A DNA stretch of 64,000 nt from Paenibacillus sp. (GCA_031180825.1 JAPSLM010000006.1:1-64000), one strand, 5' to 3'; positions 42,404-51,663 are shown, counted from the first letter of the stretch. The notes: generated by a model not told the origin, from the letters alone. A program made the numbers and translations.

Positions 42404-42432
42404 TCAAAAAGCGGATACCATAAGGTATCCGC
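42404..42432 (-). terminator. hairpin with T-run facing the SDR gene
   Basis: A perfect 9-bp stem GCGGATACC with GGTATCCGC and a 4-nt loop; minus-strand transcripts then meet TTTTT (A-run at 42406-42410). No minus-strand gene lies upstream, so if the SDR promoter is to the right this would be a leader attenuator. Confidence 0.65.
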
Positions 42433-42649
42433 TTGCCGGGTGTCGGGCTCGTTCCCATAGCGTCCCTGTAATGGCGACAGACAGGCACACCTCTCCCGTT
42501 AAACCAATCGGGATCGTGCGCTATCCGGTTCGTCAACCATTACAAAGTGCCTGCCATCGGGTAAATTCCCCTTTCCTGCATCTCTGGCCTGATTGTACCA
42601 AGAACTGGCGTTATCGGTCAATCCGGTGCATCGCTTCGCTGTCCTGCAC

Positions 42650-42678
42650 TTGAAACGTTCGCCCGAATAAGCTATACT
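42650..42678 (+). promoter_or_regulatory. sigma-A promoter of the T-box serS transcript
   Basis: TTGAAA (42650-42655) and TATACT (42673-42678) with a 17-bp spacer. Transcription would start near 42685, giving a leader of about 230 nt before the serS ATG. Confidence 0.8.
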
Positions 42679-42684
42679 ACAACA

Positions 42685-42890
42685 AATTGAATGACCGACC
42701 ATTTGCCTGTGAAGAGCATCCAACTCGGAGGCGTTCTCGTTAAAGGGACCGATACCGTCCCTCAAGTGAACCGGGCCCGCCCGTTAACGCGGAACCAAAG
42801 CGGATCGGACCGCCATGCGTTCCGGTCAAGTTGGGTGGCACCGCGAGACAAGCGCTCCTCGTCCCAAAAGGATAGAGGGCGCTTTTTGTC
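42685..42890 (+). ncRNA. T-box riboswitch leader of serS
   Basis: The conserved T-box core GGGTGGCACCGCG is at 42833-42845. It is preceded by a stem-III-like helix (CGGAAC at about 42790 with GTTCCG at about 42818) and followed by a terminator stem AAGCGC (42850-42855) with GCGCTT (42879-42884) and TTTTT. An internal GGGAC/GTCCC hairpin and GC-rich arms lie 5' of this. Uncharged cognate tRNA should pair with the T-box and favour antitermination. I could not place the specifier codon with confidence; tRNA-Ser is inferred from the gene downstream. Confidence 0.9.
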
Positions 42891-42917
42891 ATTTTCCGAA
42901 AAAAGGAGCGGTACCAC

Positions 42918-44207
42918 ATGCTGGACATTCACTGGATTCGCCAAAATCACGAGAGGGTACAAACGGTCGCCGATCAAAAAGGCATCGCCGTTTCCGTTGC
43001 CGAGCTGCTCGCCTGGGACGAGAAAAAGCGAAATCTGCTTCAGGAGACCGAGAAGCTGCGCCACGCCCGAAACAAGCTGTCAGAGGAGATCGGCAGCCTC
43101 ATCCGTTCGGGAGGCCATCAAGAAGCCGAGCCGTTGAAACGTAACGTGAAAGATCTGGGCAGCCGCTTGGCGGAGACGGAACCGGAGCTGGCCGAAGCGC
43201 AGCGGCAGTTCGAACAGCTGATGCTGCGCATCCCGAACATCGTATCTCCCGACACGCCTGTCGGACGTTCGGATGCGGACAATATTGAAATTCGGCGTAA
43301 CGGGACGCCGCCCGCTTTCGCTTTCGAGCCCAAAGACCACGTAGCTCTCGGCGAGCTTCACCGGATGATCGACATCCCGCGCGGCGTCAAGACGGCGGGA
43401 ACCCGGAACTATTACCTGCGGGGCCCCGGAGCGCTGCTGCACCGCGCCGTGCAGCAGCTTGCGGTGGATTTGCTGTTAAGCCGGGGCTTTACGCTCATGG
43501 AGGTTCCGCTGCTCGTACGCGCGGATGCCCTGACCTATACGGGCTACTTCCCCTTCGGCCAAGACCAGGTGTACCGAATCGCGGACGAGGACAAGTGGCT
43601 GGTCGGTACCTCGGAAGTGCCGCTTGTTTCGTACTGCAGCCATGATGTGGTCGACGTCCGCGAACCGCTCATGCTTGCCGCCGTCTCGTCGTGTTTTCGA
43701 AGCGAGGTCGGCTCGGCAGGCAAAGACGTGCACGGCTTATACCGCGTGCATCAATTTTCCAAAGTGGAGCAGGTCATCGTATGCGAAGCCGAGCTTGACC
43801 GCTCCGAAGCGCTGCTTGAGACCATCACGGGCAACGCGGAAGAGCTTTTGCAGCTTTTGGAGCTGCCCTACCGGGTCATGGCCGTCTGTACCGGCGATAT
43901 GTCGCAAAAAACGTATAAGCAGTACGATATCGAAACTTGGATGCCGGGCCGCCAAGCTTACGGCGAAACCCATTCGTCGTCCCACCTGCTCGACTTCCAA
44001 GCGCGCCGTTCGAACATACGATACCGCGATTCGGTCGGCAAGCTGCGCTACTACCATACGCTCAACAATACGGCCGTCGCTTCGCCGAGAATCCTCATCC
44101 CGCTGCTGGAGAATCACCAGGCCGAGGACGGCTCGATCCGGATTCCGCCGGCGCTGCGCCCGTACATGAACGGCATGGAGCGGCTGCTCCCTTCGTCCGG
44201 GGAATGA
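42918..44207 (+). CDS. serS: seryl-tRNA synthetase, divergent T-box-controlled form
   Basis: A 429-aa class II synthetase with an N-terminal tRNA-binding coiled coil (about 28-100; NLLQETEKLRHARNKLSEEI) and a catalytic core. Motif 2 reads FRSEVGSAGKDVHGLYRVHQF. The serine-binding loop reads THSSSHLLDFQARRSNIRYR, where housekeeping SerRS has an E-x-SS-x-SN-x-x-D-[FY]-QARR pattern; the Asn is His here. Motif 3 is NTAVASPRILIPLLENHQ. The altered loop and regulation by a T-box suggest a second, specialised SerRS, with the housekeeping copy elsewhere. GGAG lies about 10 nt before the ATG. Confidence 0.9.
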   Translation: MLDIHWIRQNHERVQTVADQKGIAVSVAELLAWDEKKRNLLQETEKLRHARNKLSEEIGSLIRSGGHQEAEPLKRNVKDLGSRLAETEPELAEAQRQFEQLMLRIPNIVSPDTPVGRSDADNIEIRRNGTPPAFAFEPKDHVALGELHRMIDIPRGVKTAGTRNYYLRGPGALLHRAVQQLAVDLLLSRGFTLMEVPLLVRADALTYTGYFPFGQDQVYRIADEDKWLVGTSEVPLVSYCSHDVVDVREPLMLAAVSSCFRSEVGSAGKDVHGLYRVHQFSKVEQVIVCEAELDRSEALLETITGNAEELLQLLELPYRVMAVCTGDMSQKTYKQYDIETWMPGRQAYGETHSSSHLLDFQARRSNIRYRDSVGKLRYYHTLNNTAVASPRILIPLLENHQAEDGSIRIPPALRPYMNGMERLLPSSGE

Positions 44208-44407
44208 AGGCATAGCGGGCTGGCGTCCCGCCAATACTGCCGCTGCCTAGCATCCCGCTTCTCATGCGCTTCTGCGCGCAACTTCTTCAGCTCGGCGTCC
44301 GGCAACGGCTTGGCAGGCGTCTCCGTGCTGATGACGACCAGACGCGCGGAAGGTTCTGAGCTAACCGGGGCGCCTCGCCCTCACGGGTCCGAACGAAAAT
44401 GATATGC
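44208..44407. other. intergenic stretch with a possible decayed minus-strand frame
   Basis: No intact gene. On the minus strand a frame from about 44378 reads RLVVISTETPAKPLPDAEL, then KKLRAEAHEKRDARQRQYWRDAS. This looks like the charged C-terminal end of a protein, but it has no start codon with a ribosome binding site and runs on into antisense serS. It may be a gene fragment; I cannot name the family. Confidence 0.35.
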
Positions 44408-44440
44408 AAAAAGGCCGGGGTTGCGACCCGGCCTTTTGTA
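44408..44440. terminator. bidirectional terminator between serS and the membrane-protein gene
   Basis: Stem AAAGGCCGGG with CCCGGCCTTT, a 7-nt loop, A-run on the left and T-run on the right. It suits both converging transcripts. Confidence 0.88.
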
Positions 44441-44452
44441 CTCTAACCTGAA

Positions 44453-44878
44453 CTAGAATGCATTTGGGAACTTCATCAGTGTAACGACAAGAAAGAAGAT
44501 AATGCCGTTGATCACGCTAAGCTTTTTGATAGAACCGATATGAGCCTTGATGCTTCCGCCGGACGGATCCTGCAGCGCCTTGCGCATTTTGCTGCCGAGA
44601 ATGCCTGTCAGCGCCCCGATGGCGAGGAACAAAACAACCGCCAGCACCATCCAAAGCACCGAATATGGGGCCTTGCTGACCAGATAACCGCCGGACAAAA
44701 ATGCGATCACGAGCGCTAGCTGCCCTGCACGGTTAGCGGCAAACAATACATTCAGGAATCCGAACTGAGCCGTTCCCGATTGCAGCGCCTCCACCCGCAT
44801 CGCCAAAAATGGCAGCATGAGATAAAAGCCCATCAATATGGCGCCGAGCACATGTAAATACAAAAACACTTGCAGCAT
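44453..44878 (-). CDS. four-segment integral membrane protein of unknown function
   Basis: A 141-aa very hydrophobic protein with four predicted membrane helices (about 3-25, 52-70, 74-98, 120-140). It begins MLQVFLYLHVLGAILMGFYL, which is reminiscent of small heme- or quinone-related membrane proteins with an early His, but I cannot assign a family. The start at 44878 has GGGAGGG about 11 nt upstream. It is separated from the RND exporter by 87 bp on the same strand and could share its transcript. Confidence 0.65.
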   Translation of the reverse strand: MLQVFLYLHVLGAILMGFYLMLPFLAMRVEALQSGTAQFGFLNVLFAANRAGQLALVIAFLSGGYLVSKAPYSVLWMVLAVVLFLAIGALTGILGSKMRKALQDPSGGSIKAHIGSIKKLSVINGIIFFLVVTLMKFPNAF

Positions 44879-44965
44879 AATCCCGGGACCCTCCCTATTC
44901 AACCTCGTTTTCTCTCTCCCTTAGTATACAAGAATACGAGCTTCTTAAGCAAATTCAGGCCGGGC

Positions 44966-47900
44966 TTACGGATGGACTGCTTTGCCTGCTTTCGCCGCGC
45001 GTTTGTCGCGCCACTTCTGCAAAATTACGAACAGCGACGGCACGACGATCAGCGTCAGCATGGTCGAATACAGCAGGCCGGAAATAATCGTAATTCCCAT
45101 CGGGCGCCACAAATTGCCGCCCATAATGGTCATCGGCAGCAAGCCGCCGATCGCCGTGGCCGTCGTCAGCAGAATCGGCCGGAGCCGCGCTTTCCCCGCT
45201 TCCGCTACCGCTTCGTACAGAGGCAGCCCGCGTTCGCGCGCCTGCTCGATAAACTCGATCAAAATAATGCCGTTTCGCACCACGATGCCCGCCAGGCTGA
45301 CGAGCCCCATGAGCGCCATGAAGCCGATCGGCGACCCCGAAAGGAACAGACCGATAATCGCGCCGCCTGCTGCCAAATAAACGGTTGACAAAATGAGCAG
45401 CGGAATCGACAGCGAATAGAACTGCATGACCATGATGATGTAAATCAGCAAAATAACGACGACCGACAGCTTCCCGATCGAGGCGAACGCTTCGTTACGC
45501 TCTTCGTTTTCCCCGCCGAACTGGATCGAATAGCCTGCAGGAACATCGTAGCTTTCCAGCTTCGCTTGCAGATCCTTCACAATATCGTCCGCCAGCCGGT
45601 CCTGCGTGTAGCTGCGCACGGTAATCGTCCGGGTCTGGTCGCGGTGATGAATCGACTTGATCATTTGGCTGGTGCGGATATCTCCCAGCTCGCGCATCTG
45701 AACCGTGCCGCCTTTTTGCGTCGACACGTACATTTTCTTCATCGTCTCCACCGGATCGGCGGAACGCATCTTGGCGTACAGAACCACATCGATCAGATCG
45801 TCGCCTTTCTGCATCTCCGACACTTCCAGCCCTTCGGTTGCAATCCTGAGCGTCGTGGAAAACTCCTTCTCGTTCACGCCGAACAGACTCAGCTTCGCCG
45901 GGTCCGGTTCCACCTCGAAGGTGTTCATGGCCTCTCCGACATCGTCGGTTACGCTGATCGTACCGGGGATTTCTTTCAGCATCGCTTGAATATCCCCCGA
46001 AATCCGGCGAAGATCGGACAGCTCGCTGCCGCTGATACGCAGGGCGATCGGCGCGCCGACAGGCGGTCCTTGCTCCAGCTCGCGCGGCGTAATCTCCACA
46101 TCGGAGGGGAACATCGCCTTCAGCTGCTCCCGCCACTGCACGACGGCGGCTTTCGTATTCAGCTGCTTCGTATCGACCTTAACGAACAGCTGTCCGATCG
46201 AGATGCCCGTCTGATCCGCTTCCGTGTAATAAAAATGCGGAGCCGTCCGCCCGGCATAAGCCGAGACAAAACGCACGCCCGGCTGCTCTTCCATCCATGC
46301 CGCAGCTTTGCGGATTGTAAACTCCGTTTCCGCAAACTGACGTCCGGACGGAAGCTTGAAATCGATGAGCATCTCTTCCTTCTCCGCTGGCGGAAAATAC
46401 TGCACCCCAAGCAGCGGCATCAAGCCGAAGGCGGAGGTGCCCAGCAGCAGTGCAGCGAGCCCCGTCAGCAGCGGACGCCGCAAAAAGCGGTGAATCTGTT
46501 TCCCGTAAAAGGCGCTCAGCCTTGCGATCGGCTTGCCGAGCAGCCCTGGGGTTTCCATCCCCTCGCTTCCAGACGAGCCCCCCGCAGCTTTGTTCGGCTC
46601 AGCCTTGGCGCCTTTGCGGCGAAGCCGCCGCTCGCCCACCCATTGGCGGAAAATCGGAACAATCGTCAGCGACATCGCCATGGAAGCCGCAAGCGATAAC
46701 GAAATGACGACCGGAAGCGGGCGAATGAAGCTTCCGATGTTGCCCTGCAGGAAAAACAGCGGCAAAAATGCGGCGGCCGTCGCAACCGTCGCCGTCAGGA
46801 TCGAAATGGCGACATCGCGGCTCCCCTCCAGGGAGGCCGTAGCCGGATCGTCGCCGAGCTGCAATCGGCGCTGGATGTTATCGTTCACGACGATAGCGTC
46901 GTCGACCAATATTCCGAGCACGATGACGAGCGCAACGATTGTAATCTGGTTCAAGTCGATGCCCATCGCTTCGACGGGAATAAAGCCGATCGTAATGGAC
47001 ACCGGAATAGCTAAGGCTACGATCAGCGAAGTGCCGAATGTCAACCCGAGAGAGCAGACGACGATAACCGAAAGAATCCCCATCAGCAGCTCTCTGCCCA
47101 GCTCGTTGAACAGATGGTCGAGACTTTCCTTCTGCGTAAATAGCGACTCGATCTTTACATTGGCTGGCAGCTTCGGCTTCAGCTCGGCAACCTTCTTGTC
47201 GATGCGCTTCTGCAGCGACGGGACATCCGTGCCTTTCTCCGAATTGATGACCAGATCGAGGACAGGCTTGCCGTTATGTAAAATCGATACTTCCTTTTTC
47301 TTCGGCCGCAGCTTGACGTCGGCGACATCCTTGATCTTCAGCGAGCTGCCGGGTGGCAGGCCGAGAAGCTCCGTGTTCGCGATATCGTCGGCGGATTTCC
47401 ACTCTCCGCCCATATTGACGTAGTACTGCTTGGCGCCTTTGTCCACCGTACCGAGCGGGACCCGGTCATGCTTATTTTTCAGCGATTGCGCCACGATGCC
47501 CCATGGCAGCCTCAGCATATCCAGCTTGTCGGTATCGAGCGTAATCGCCACTTCCTGCTCGGGCAGGCCGACGACCTCGACGTTACTTACGCCGGGGACG
47601 GTTGCAAGCTGCTTCTTCCAGTGGTCCATCGTCGTTCGCAGCGACTCCAGCTCTTCCGGCGTCTCCACGACAAAATGCAAAATTTGCGCCGCAATTTTGC
47701 TCAAATCGTCGTTCACTTCCGGCTGGTGCGCGCCCTCCGGCAGGTCATCCTGCGCGGTCTGCACCTTCTGGCGCAGCGAGTCCCACGCCCTGCGGATATC
47801 CGTGTCCGACTTCAGCTCGACTTGAATGACCGACACGTTGGCGGCCGAAGTGGAGCTGAGAACCTTGATGCCGTTGATTTCCTTAATTTTATCCTCCAGC

Positions 47901-48091
47901 GGACGGGTGACGAACTGCTCCACTTTTTCCGGCGAGGCCCCCGGGTAGACGGTTTTTACCAACGCATACGTGATCTCGACCTCGGGATTTTCCCTCTGCT
48001 TCAAGGTGAAAATATTGAACAGTCCGAGCACAACCGCCATAACGAAAAACAGCAGCGTGACCTTGCGGTATTTCAGCAGCTTCGCGATCAT
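44966..48091 (-). CDS. RND-family efflux transporter (SwrC/AcrB-like)
   Basis: A 1041-aa proton-driven exporter with 12 predicted membrane segments in two halves, each followed by a large extracellular loop. The proton-relay acidic pair is VDDAIVVNDN near 399. Other motifs include GASPEKVEQFVTRPLED and, in the second half, GLVSLAGIVVRNGIILIEF. There is a hydrophilic Ala/Gly/Lys insert after the first half (about 500-530). It is of the Gram-positive stand-alone type: no adaptor or outer-membrane gene adjoins it. Its ATG overlaps the TetR stop by 4 nt, so the regulator is cotranscribed. Confidence 0.93.
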   Translation of the reverse strand: MIAKLLKYRKVTLLFFVMAVVLGLFNIFTLKQRENPEVEITYALVKTVYPGASPEKVEQFVTRPLEDKIKEINGIKVLSSTSAANVSVIQVELKSDTDIRRAWDSLRQKVQTAQDDLPEGAHQPEVNDDLSKIAAQILHFVVETPEELESLRTTMDHWKKQLATVPGVSNVEVVGLPEQEVAITLDTDKLDMLRLPWGIVAQSLKNKHDRVPLGTVDKGAKQYYVNMGGEWKSADDIANTELLGLPPGSSLKIKDVADVKLRPKKKEVSILHNGKPVLDLVINSEKGTDVPSLQKRIDKKVAELKPKLPANVKIESLFTQKESLDHLFNELGRELLMGILSVIVVCSLGLTFGTSLIVALAIPVSITIGFIPVEAMGIDLNQITIVALVIVLGILVDDAIVVNDNIQRRLQLGDDPATASLEGSRDVAISILTATVATAAAFLPLFFLQGNIGSFIRPLPVVISLSLAASMAMSLTIVPIFRQWVGERRLRRKGAKAEPNKAAGGSSGSEGMETPGLLGKPIARLSAFYGKQIHRFLRRPLLTGLAALLLGTSAFGLMPLLGVQYFPPAEKEEMLIDFKLPSGRQFAETEFTIRKAAAWMEEQPGVRFVSAYAGRTAPHFYYTEADQTGISIGQLFVKVDTKQLNTKAAVVQWREQLKAMFPSDVEITPRELEQGPPVGAPIALRISGSELSDLRRISGDIQAMLKEIPGTISVTDDVGEAMNTFEVEPDPAKLSLFGVNEKEFSTTLRIATEGLEVSEMQKGDDLIDVVLYAKMRSADPVETMKKMYVSTQKGGTVQMRELGDIRTSQMIKSIHHRDQTRTITVRSYTQDRLADDIVKDLQAKLESYDVPAGYSIQFGGENEERNEAFASIGKLSVVVILLIYIIMVMQFYSLSIPLLILSTVYLAAGGAIIGLFLSGSPIGFMALMGLVSLAGIVVRNGIILIEFIEQARERGLPLYEAVAEAGKARLRPILLTTATAIGGLLPMTIMGGNLWRPMGITIISGLLYSTMLTLIVVPSLFVILQKWRDKRAAKAGKAVHP

Positions 48092-48687
48092 TCCCCGTTC
48101 ACATCCGTTTCCGGCAGGCAGTTGACATTGATTCCGAAGAGCACCTCGGCTAGCGGGTCAAGCTTTTCCAAACCGTAACCTTTTTCGATAAACCATTGGT
48201 AAGCGACCATCTCCAGCATCCCGATCTCGGCATAAGCGGTCATTTCCAGCTGCTCCTCCGTATATCCGGGATAGACGTTGAAATGCTTGAACATGTCCTT
48301 GACCACCTCGCAGACATTGCCGTAAAACTGCTTCGCGATGTCTGCGATTTCCGGAGAGGCGGCGCCGTGCCGCTTTAAAATGTTAAGTATCGTCCGGTTG
48401 TGGTAATAAATGGTGAGCGTTTGCCGGATCAACCGGTCATGCATTTTTTCCATGTGCAAATCGCAAGGATCCAACGATTCCGGTTCGAGCGCGACGAGGA
48501 TTTCCTTCAAGCATTCCTCCGCTACGCTGCGGAACAAGTCTTCCTTGCTTTTGAAATAAAGATAAAACGTGCCCTGCGCCATGCCGGCATTCTTCACGAT
48601 GTCCGACACTTTGGTGTTGTGATACCCTTTCTGCTCAAAAAGCTTCAGCGCCGACTCGACGATTTTGTCTCTCTTCTCTACGGCCAA
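48088..48687 (-). CDS. TetR-family repressor of the RND exporter
   Basis: A 199-aa regulator: N-terminal TetR helix-turn-helix (about 6-52; ALKLFEQKGYHNTKVSDIVK, GMAQGTFYLYFKSKEDLF) and a helical ligand domain. The start is TTG at 48687 with GGGGAGGAG 9 nt upstream; the frame is open for 28 more codons, but these would run through the operator. It is the first gene of the tetR-RND operon with an ATGA overlap, and is expected to repress its own operon via the palindrome at 48737. Confidence 0.9.
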   Translation of the reverse strand: MAVEKRDKIVESALKLFEQKGYHNTKVSDIVKNAGMAQGTFYLYFKSKEDLFRSVAEECLKEILVALEPESLDPCDLHMEKMHDRLIRQTLTIYYHNRTILNILKRHGAASPEIADIAKQFYGNVCEVVKDMFKHFNVYPGYTEEQLEMTAYAEIGMLEMVAYQWFIEKGYGLEKLDPLAEVLFGINVNCLPETDVNGE

Positions 48688-48736
48688 CGGTGAATTCTCC
48701 TCCCCTGGGACTGTCCTTACGGCAGTTCTCAATATT

Positions 48737-48756
48737 ATGACTGATCCGTCAGTCAT
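48737..48756. promoter_or_regulatory. TetR-type operator
   Basis: A perfect 8-4-8 inverted repeat, ATGACTGA and TCAGTCAT around TCCG, lies 50 bp upstream of the TTG start. The sequence type (TGACTGA...TCAGTCA) is common for TetR repressors of RND and other exporters. Confidence 0.8.
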
Positions 48757-48797
48757 TTTGTATCGTACCATGAATTGCCTTGGCTTTCAATTCCCTT

Positions 48798-48842
48798 ATA
48801 AAAAAAGACCAGCTTCGCCTTTCGGCAAAAACCGGTCTTTCT
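48798..48842 (-). terminator. Rho-independent terminator after mdh
   Basis: Stem AAAGACCGG with CTGGTCTTT (one G-T pair) plus an inner GCCGAAAGGC hairpin. In the minus direction a run of seven T follows (A-run at 48800-48806). It lies 20 bp past the mdh stop. Confidence 0.85.
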
Positions 48843-48861
48843 TGGACAATAGTATAGGCAA

Positions 48862-49803
48862 TCAGCCCGTTACGACTTTGATGACATTGCGTACGGATTC
48901 TGCGGATTTGTCCAGCGCCGCTTTCTCTTCCGGAAGCAGCTCGAGCTCGAACACTTTCTCGATGCCGTCGCCGCCAAGCAGCGTCGGTACGCCCATGAAC
49001 AGGTTGTCATAGCCGTATTCGCCTTGAAGCAGAGCGATGGAAGGCAGAACGCGTTTCTTGTCTTTCAAGATCGCTTCCGTCATTTGCACGAGGGAAGCGG
49101 CCGGTGCGTAGTAAGCGGAGCCGTTGCCCAGCAGGTTCACGATCTCGCCGCCGCCGGTGCGCGTACGTTTCACGATCGCTTCGATGCGGTCAGCCGGAAT
49201 GAGCTTCTCGATCGGAATCCCGCCAACGTTGGAGTAACGAACGAGCGGGACCATGTCGTCGCCATGGCCGCCGAGCACAAAGCCGCGCACGTCTTCTACG
49301 GAAACGTTCAGCTCTTGCGCGATAAACGTGCAGTAACGAGCCGTGTCAAGCACGCCCGATTGGCCGATAACGCGGTTTTTCGGGAAGCCGAGCGTTTGGT
49401 AAGCGACATACGTCATGGCGTCTACCGGGTTGCTCAGGATGATCACGATCGATTGCGGGCTCGTTCTTTTGATATTTTCGCAAACGGATTTCACGATGCC
49501 TGCGTTCGTGTTCACGAGGTCGTCGCGGCTCATGCCCGGTTTGCGGGCAATCCCTGCCGTGATGATCACAATGTCGGAGCCGCTGGTTTCGTCGTAGTTG
49601 GACGTACCGATAATGTTGGCGTCGAACCCTTGCACCGGGGAAGCTTCGAGCATATCCAGCGCCTTCCCTTTAGTCGGGTTCTCCAGTTGAGGGATATCCA
49701 GCAATACGACGTCGCCGAGTTCTTTTTGCGCCAGCATCAATGCTGTTGTCGCACCTGTGAAGCCTGCGCCGACAACCGTAATTTTTTTACGTTGGATTGC
49801 CAT
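48862..49803 (-). CDS. mdh: malate dehydrogenase
   Basis: NAD-dependent oxidation of malate to oxaloacetate. 313 aa, LDH-like MDH type: [20 protein letters not shown] (Rossmann), [20 protein letters not shown] (substrate Arg loop), [25 protein letters not shown] and the catalytic His in [15 protein letters not shown] (near 178). The start at 49803 has GGAGG about 9 nt upstream. It is the third gene of the citZ-icd-mdh order, but a repeat-rich 375-bp gap separates it from icd, so it may have its own promoter. Confidence 0.97.
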   Translation of the reverse strand: MAIQRKKITVVGAGFTGATTALMLAQKELGDVVLLDIPQLENPTKGKALDMLEASPVQGFDANIIGTSNYDETSGSDIVIITAGIARKPGMSRDDLVNTNAGIVKSVCENIKRTSPQSIVIILSNPVDAMTYVAYQTLGFPKNRVIGQSGVLDTARYCTFIAQELNVSVEDVRGFVLGGHGDDMVPLVRYSNVGGIPIEKLIPADRIEAIVKRTRTGGGEIVNLLGNGSAYYAPAASLVQMTEAILKDKKRVLPSIALLQGEYGYDNLFMGVPTLLGGDGIEKVFELELLPEEKAALDKSAESVRNVIKVVTG

Positions 49804-49899
49804 AATCAATTCCTCCCATTGGTTTGTGCCCTGTCGCACATTAATTTTATGATTCAATTTCGGGAATTAGCATTATTTGCAACACATGGAAGCGTGTTC

Positions 49900-50170
49900 T
49901 TGTGCAGCACGACGCCAGCTCATGCGCACAAGGATAACCGCGTTCCTACACCAACCTGCCACTCGAACGCCCCGGCACACATGAAAGCGTGGCTACGGGC
50001 GCCAGGCTTCAGCCCGGCCGCCCGCAGACAAACGCGTTCCATTCTCAAACGCCTCATGGTGTCCTCTACCCTGCCTGCCGACAGCTTTCGTCGTCCAGGG
50101 GGCGAAACCTCCAAGTTTTACGAAGCAAAACTGCTTCGTAAGCTCTCCCTTACTAAGGGAGGTTTGGAGG
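49900..50170. repeat. GC-rich repeat-like element between icd and mdh
   Basis: A gap of 375 bp holds nested inverted repeats: TTACGAAGCA with TGCTTCGTAA around AAAC (50118-50141), CTCCCTT-ACT-AAGGGAG (50144-50160), and an outer AAACCTCC (about 50105) with GGAGGTTT (about 50158). CGCGTTCC occurs at both ends of the left part (about 49939 and 50032). It contains a small minus-strand frame (49920-50114) with no recognisable family. The structure resembles a dispersed intergenic repeat or non-autonomous element more than a normal terminator. Confidence 0.5.
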
Positions 50171-50178
50171 GCTGGATC

Positions 50179-51474
50179 TTAGAAATTCTTGATGATCTCG
50201 TCGGCAAACGCGGAGCATTTCACTTCGGTTGCGCCTTCCATCAGACGAGCGAAGTCGTAAGTTACCGTTTTGTTGTTGATCGCCGTTTCCATTCCTTTGT
50301 AGATCAAGTCAGCCGCTTCCAGCCAGCCCAGGTGCTCCAGCATCATAACGCCCGACAAAATAACGGAGCCCGGGTTTACCACGTCAAGACCTGCGTATTT
50401 CGGAGCCGTACCGTGCGTTGCTTCGAAGATCGCATGACCGGTTACGTAGTTAATATTTGCACCCGGAGCAATACCGATACCGCCGACTTGAGCAGCCAGT
50501 GCGTCGGACAGGTAGTCGCCGTTCAGGTTGAGTGTAGCGATGACGTCAAAGTCAGTCGGACGAGTAAGCACTTGCTGCAGCGCGATGTCGGCAATCGCGT
50601 CTTTTACGATGATTTTGCCGGCCGCTTCCGCGTCTTTTTGCGCTTTGTTCGCCGCGTCAACGCCTTGCTCTTCTTTAATTTTGTCGTATTGAGCCCAAGT
50701 GAACGTTTTATCGCCAAACTCTTGCTCGGCGAGCTCGTAACCCCAGTTTTTGAACGCGCCCTCGGTGAACTTCATGATGTTCCCTTTATGTACCAGGGTC
50801 ACGCTCTTACGGTTATGCTTAATTGCGTATTCGATAGCGGCGCGGATCAGACGCTTCGAGCCTTCGGAAGAAACCGGCTTGATTCCGATACCGGACGTTT
50901 CCGGGAAGCGGATCTTTTTCACGCCCATTTCGTTTTGCAGGAAAGCAAGCACTTTTTTCACTTCATCGGAACCTGCAGCCCACTCGATGCCGGCATAGAT
51001 GTCCTCGGTGTTTTCACGGAAAATAACCATGTCTACCAGCTCTGGACGTTTAACCGGGGAAGGCACGCCTTTGAAGTAGCGAACCGGGCGGGAGCACACG
51101 TACAGGTCCAGCTCTTGGCGAAGCGCAACGTTCAAGGAACGGATACCGCCGCCGATTGGCGTCGTCAGAGGTCCTTTGATCGCTACGATGTATTCGCGGA
51201 TTGCCGTCAGCGTATCGTTCGGCAGCCAGTTATTGTATTTGTTGAAGGCTTTCTCGCCTGCGAACACTTCGTACCATGCGATTTTTTTCTCGCCTTTGTA
51301 CGCTTTCTCTACCGCTGCATCCAATACACGCTTGGAAGCCGCCCAAATGTCGGGACCTGTGCCGTCGCCTTCGATGAACGGAATGATCGGATTGTTCGGA
51401 ACGTTCAGTTTGCCGTTTGTGATGGTGATGCGTTCGCCTTCCGTCGGAAGTGCATATTGTTCGAATTGTGCCAT
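50179..51474 (-). CDS. icd: NADP-dependent isocitrate dehydrogenase
   Basis: Oxidative decarboxylation of isocitrate to 2-oxoglutarate. 431 aa, homodimeric bacterial type: [12 protein letters not shown] (near 38), the substrate Ser/Asn/Arg loop [19 protein letters not shown] (near 115), [17 protein letters not shown], and the coenzyme site [17 protein letters not shown] with the [11 protein letters not shown] loop. The start at 51474 has GGAGG 10 nt upstream. It follows citZ by 189 bp on the same strand. Confidence 0.97.
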   Translation of the reverse strand: MAQFEQYALPTEGERITITNGKLNVPNNPIIPFIEGDGTGPDIWAASKRVLDAAVEKAYKGEKKIAWYEVFAGEKAFNKYNNWLPNDTLTAIREYIVAIKGPLTTPIGGGIRSLNVALRQELDLYVCSRPVRYFKGVPSPVKRPELVDMVIFRENTEDIYAGIEWAAGSDEVKKVLAFLQNEMGVKKIRFPETSGIGIKPVSSEGSKRLIRAAIEYAIKHNRKSVTLVHKGNIMKFTEGAFKNWGYELAEQEFGDKTFTWAQYDKIKEEQGVDAANKAQKDAEAAGKIIVKDAIADIALQQVLTRPTDFDVIATLNLNGDYLSDALAAQVGGIGIAPGANINYVTGHAIFEATHGTAPKYAGLDVVNPGSVILSGVMMLEHLGWLEAADLIYKGMETAINNKTVTYDFARLMEGATEVKCSAFADEIIKNF

Positions 51475-51663
51475 GAATAGGTAAGCCTCCTTGGTTTGGT
51501 TTGGAGCCGCTGCAACACGAGCTCCGTGGAATAGGGATGATGATGTCAAAAAGATACGGGAGCAGCGGCCCCGTCTCCTTCTCAGGAAACCGATAACGCC
51601 GCAGCCGCCCGTAGGATAGCTGCTTTTCTATTTCTTCCCGCTGATGCGGCATCCCAAGCCGGA

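Noticed and set aside
49024..51480. An 818-codon open frame on the plus strand across mdh and icd
   Set aside because: It is antisense to two well-conserved TCA-cycle genes and crosses the repeat-rich gap. Its protein is Arg/His/Val-rich with no family features; it is a by-product of codon bias.
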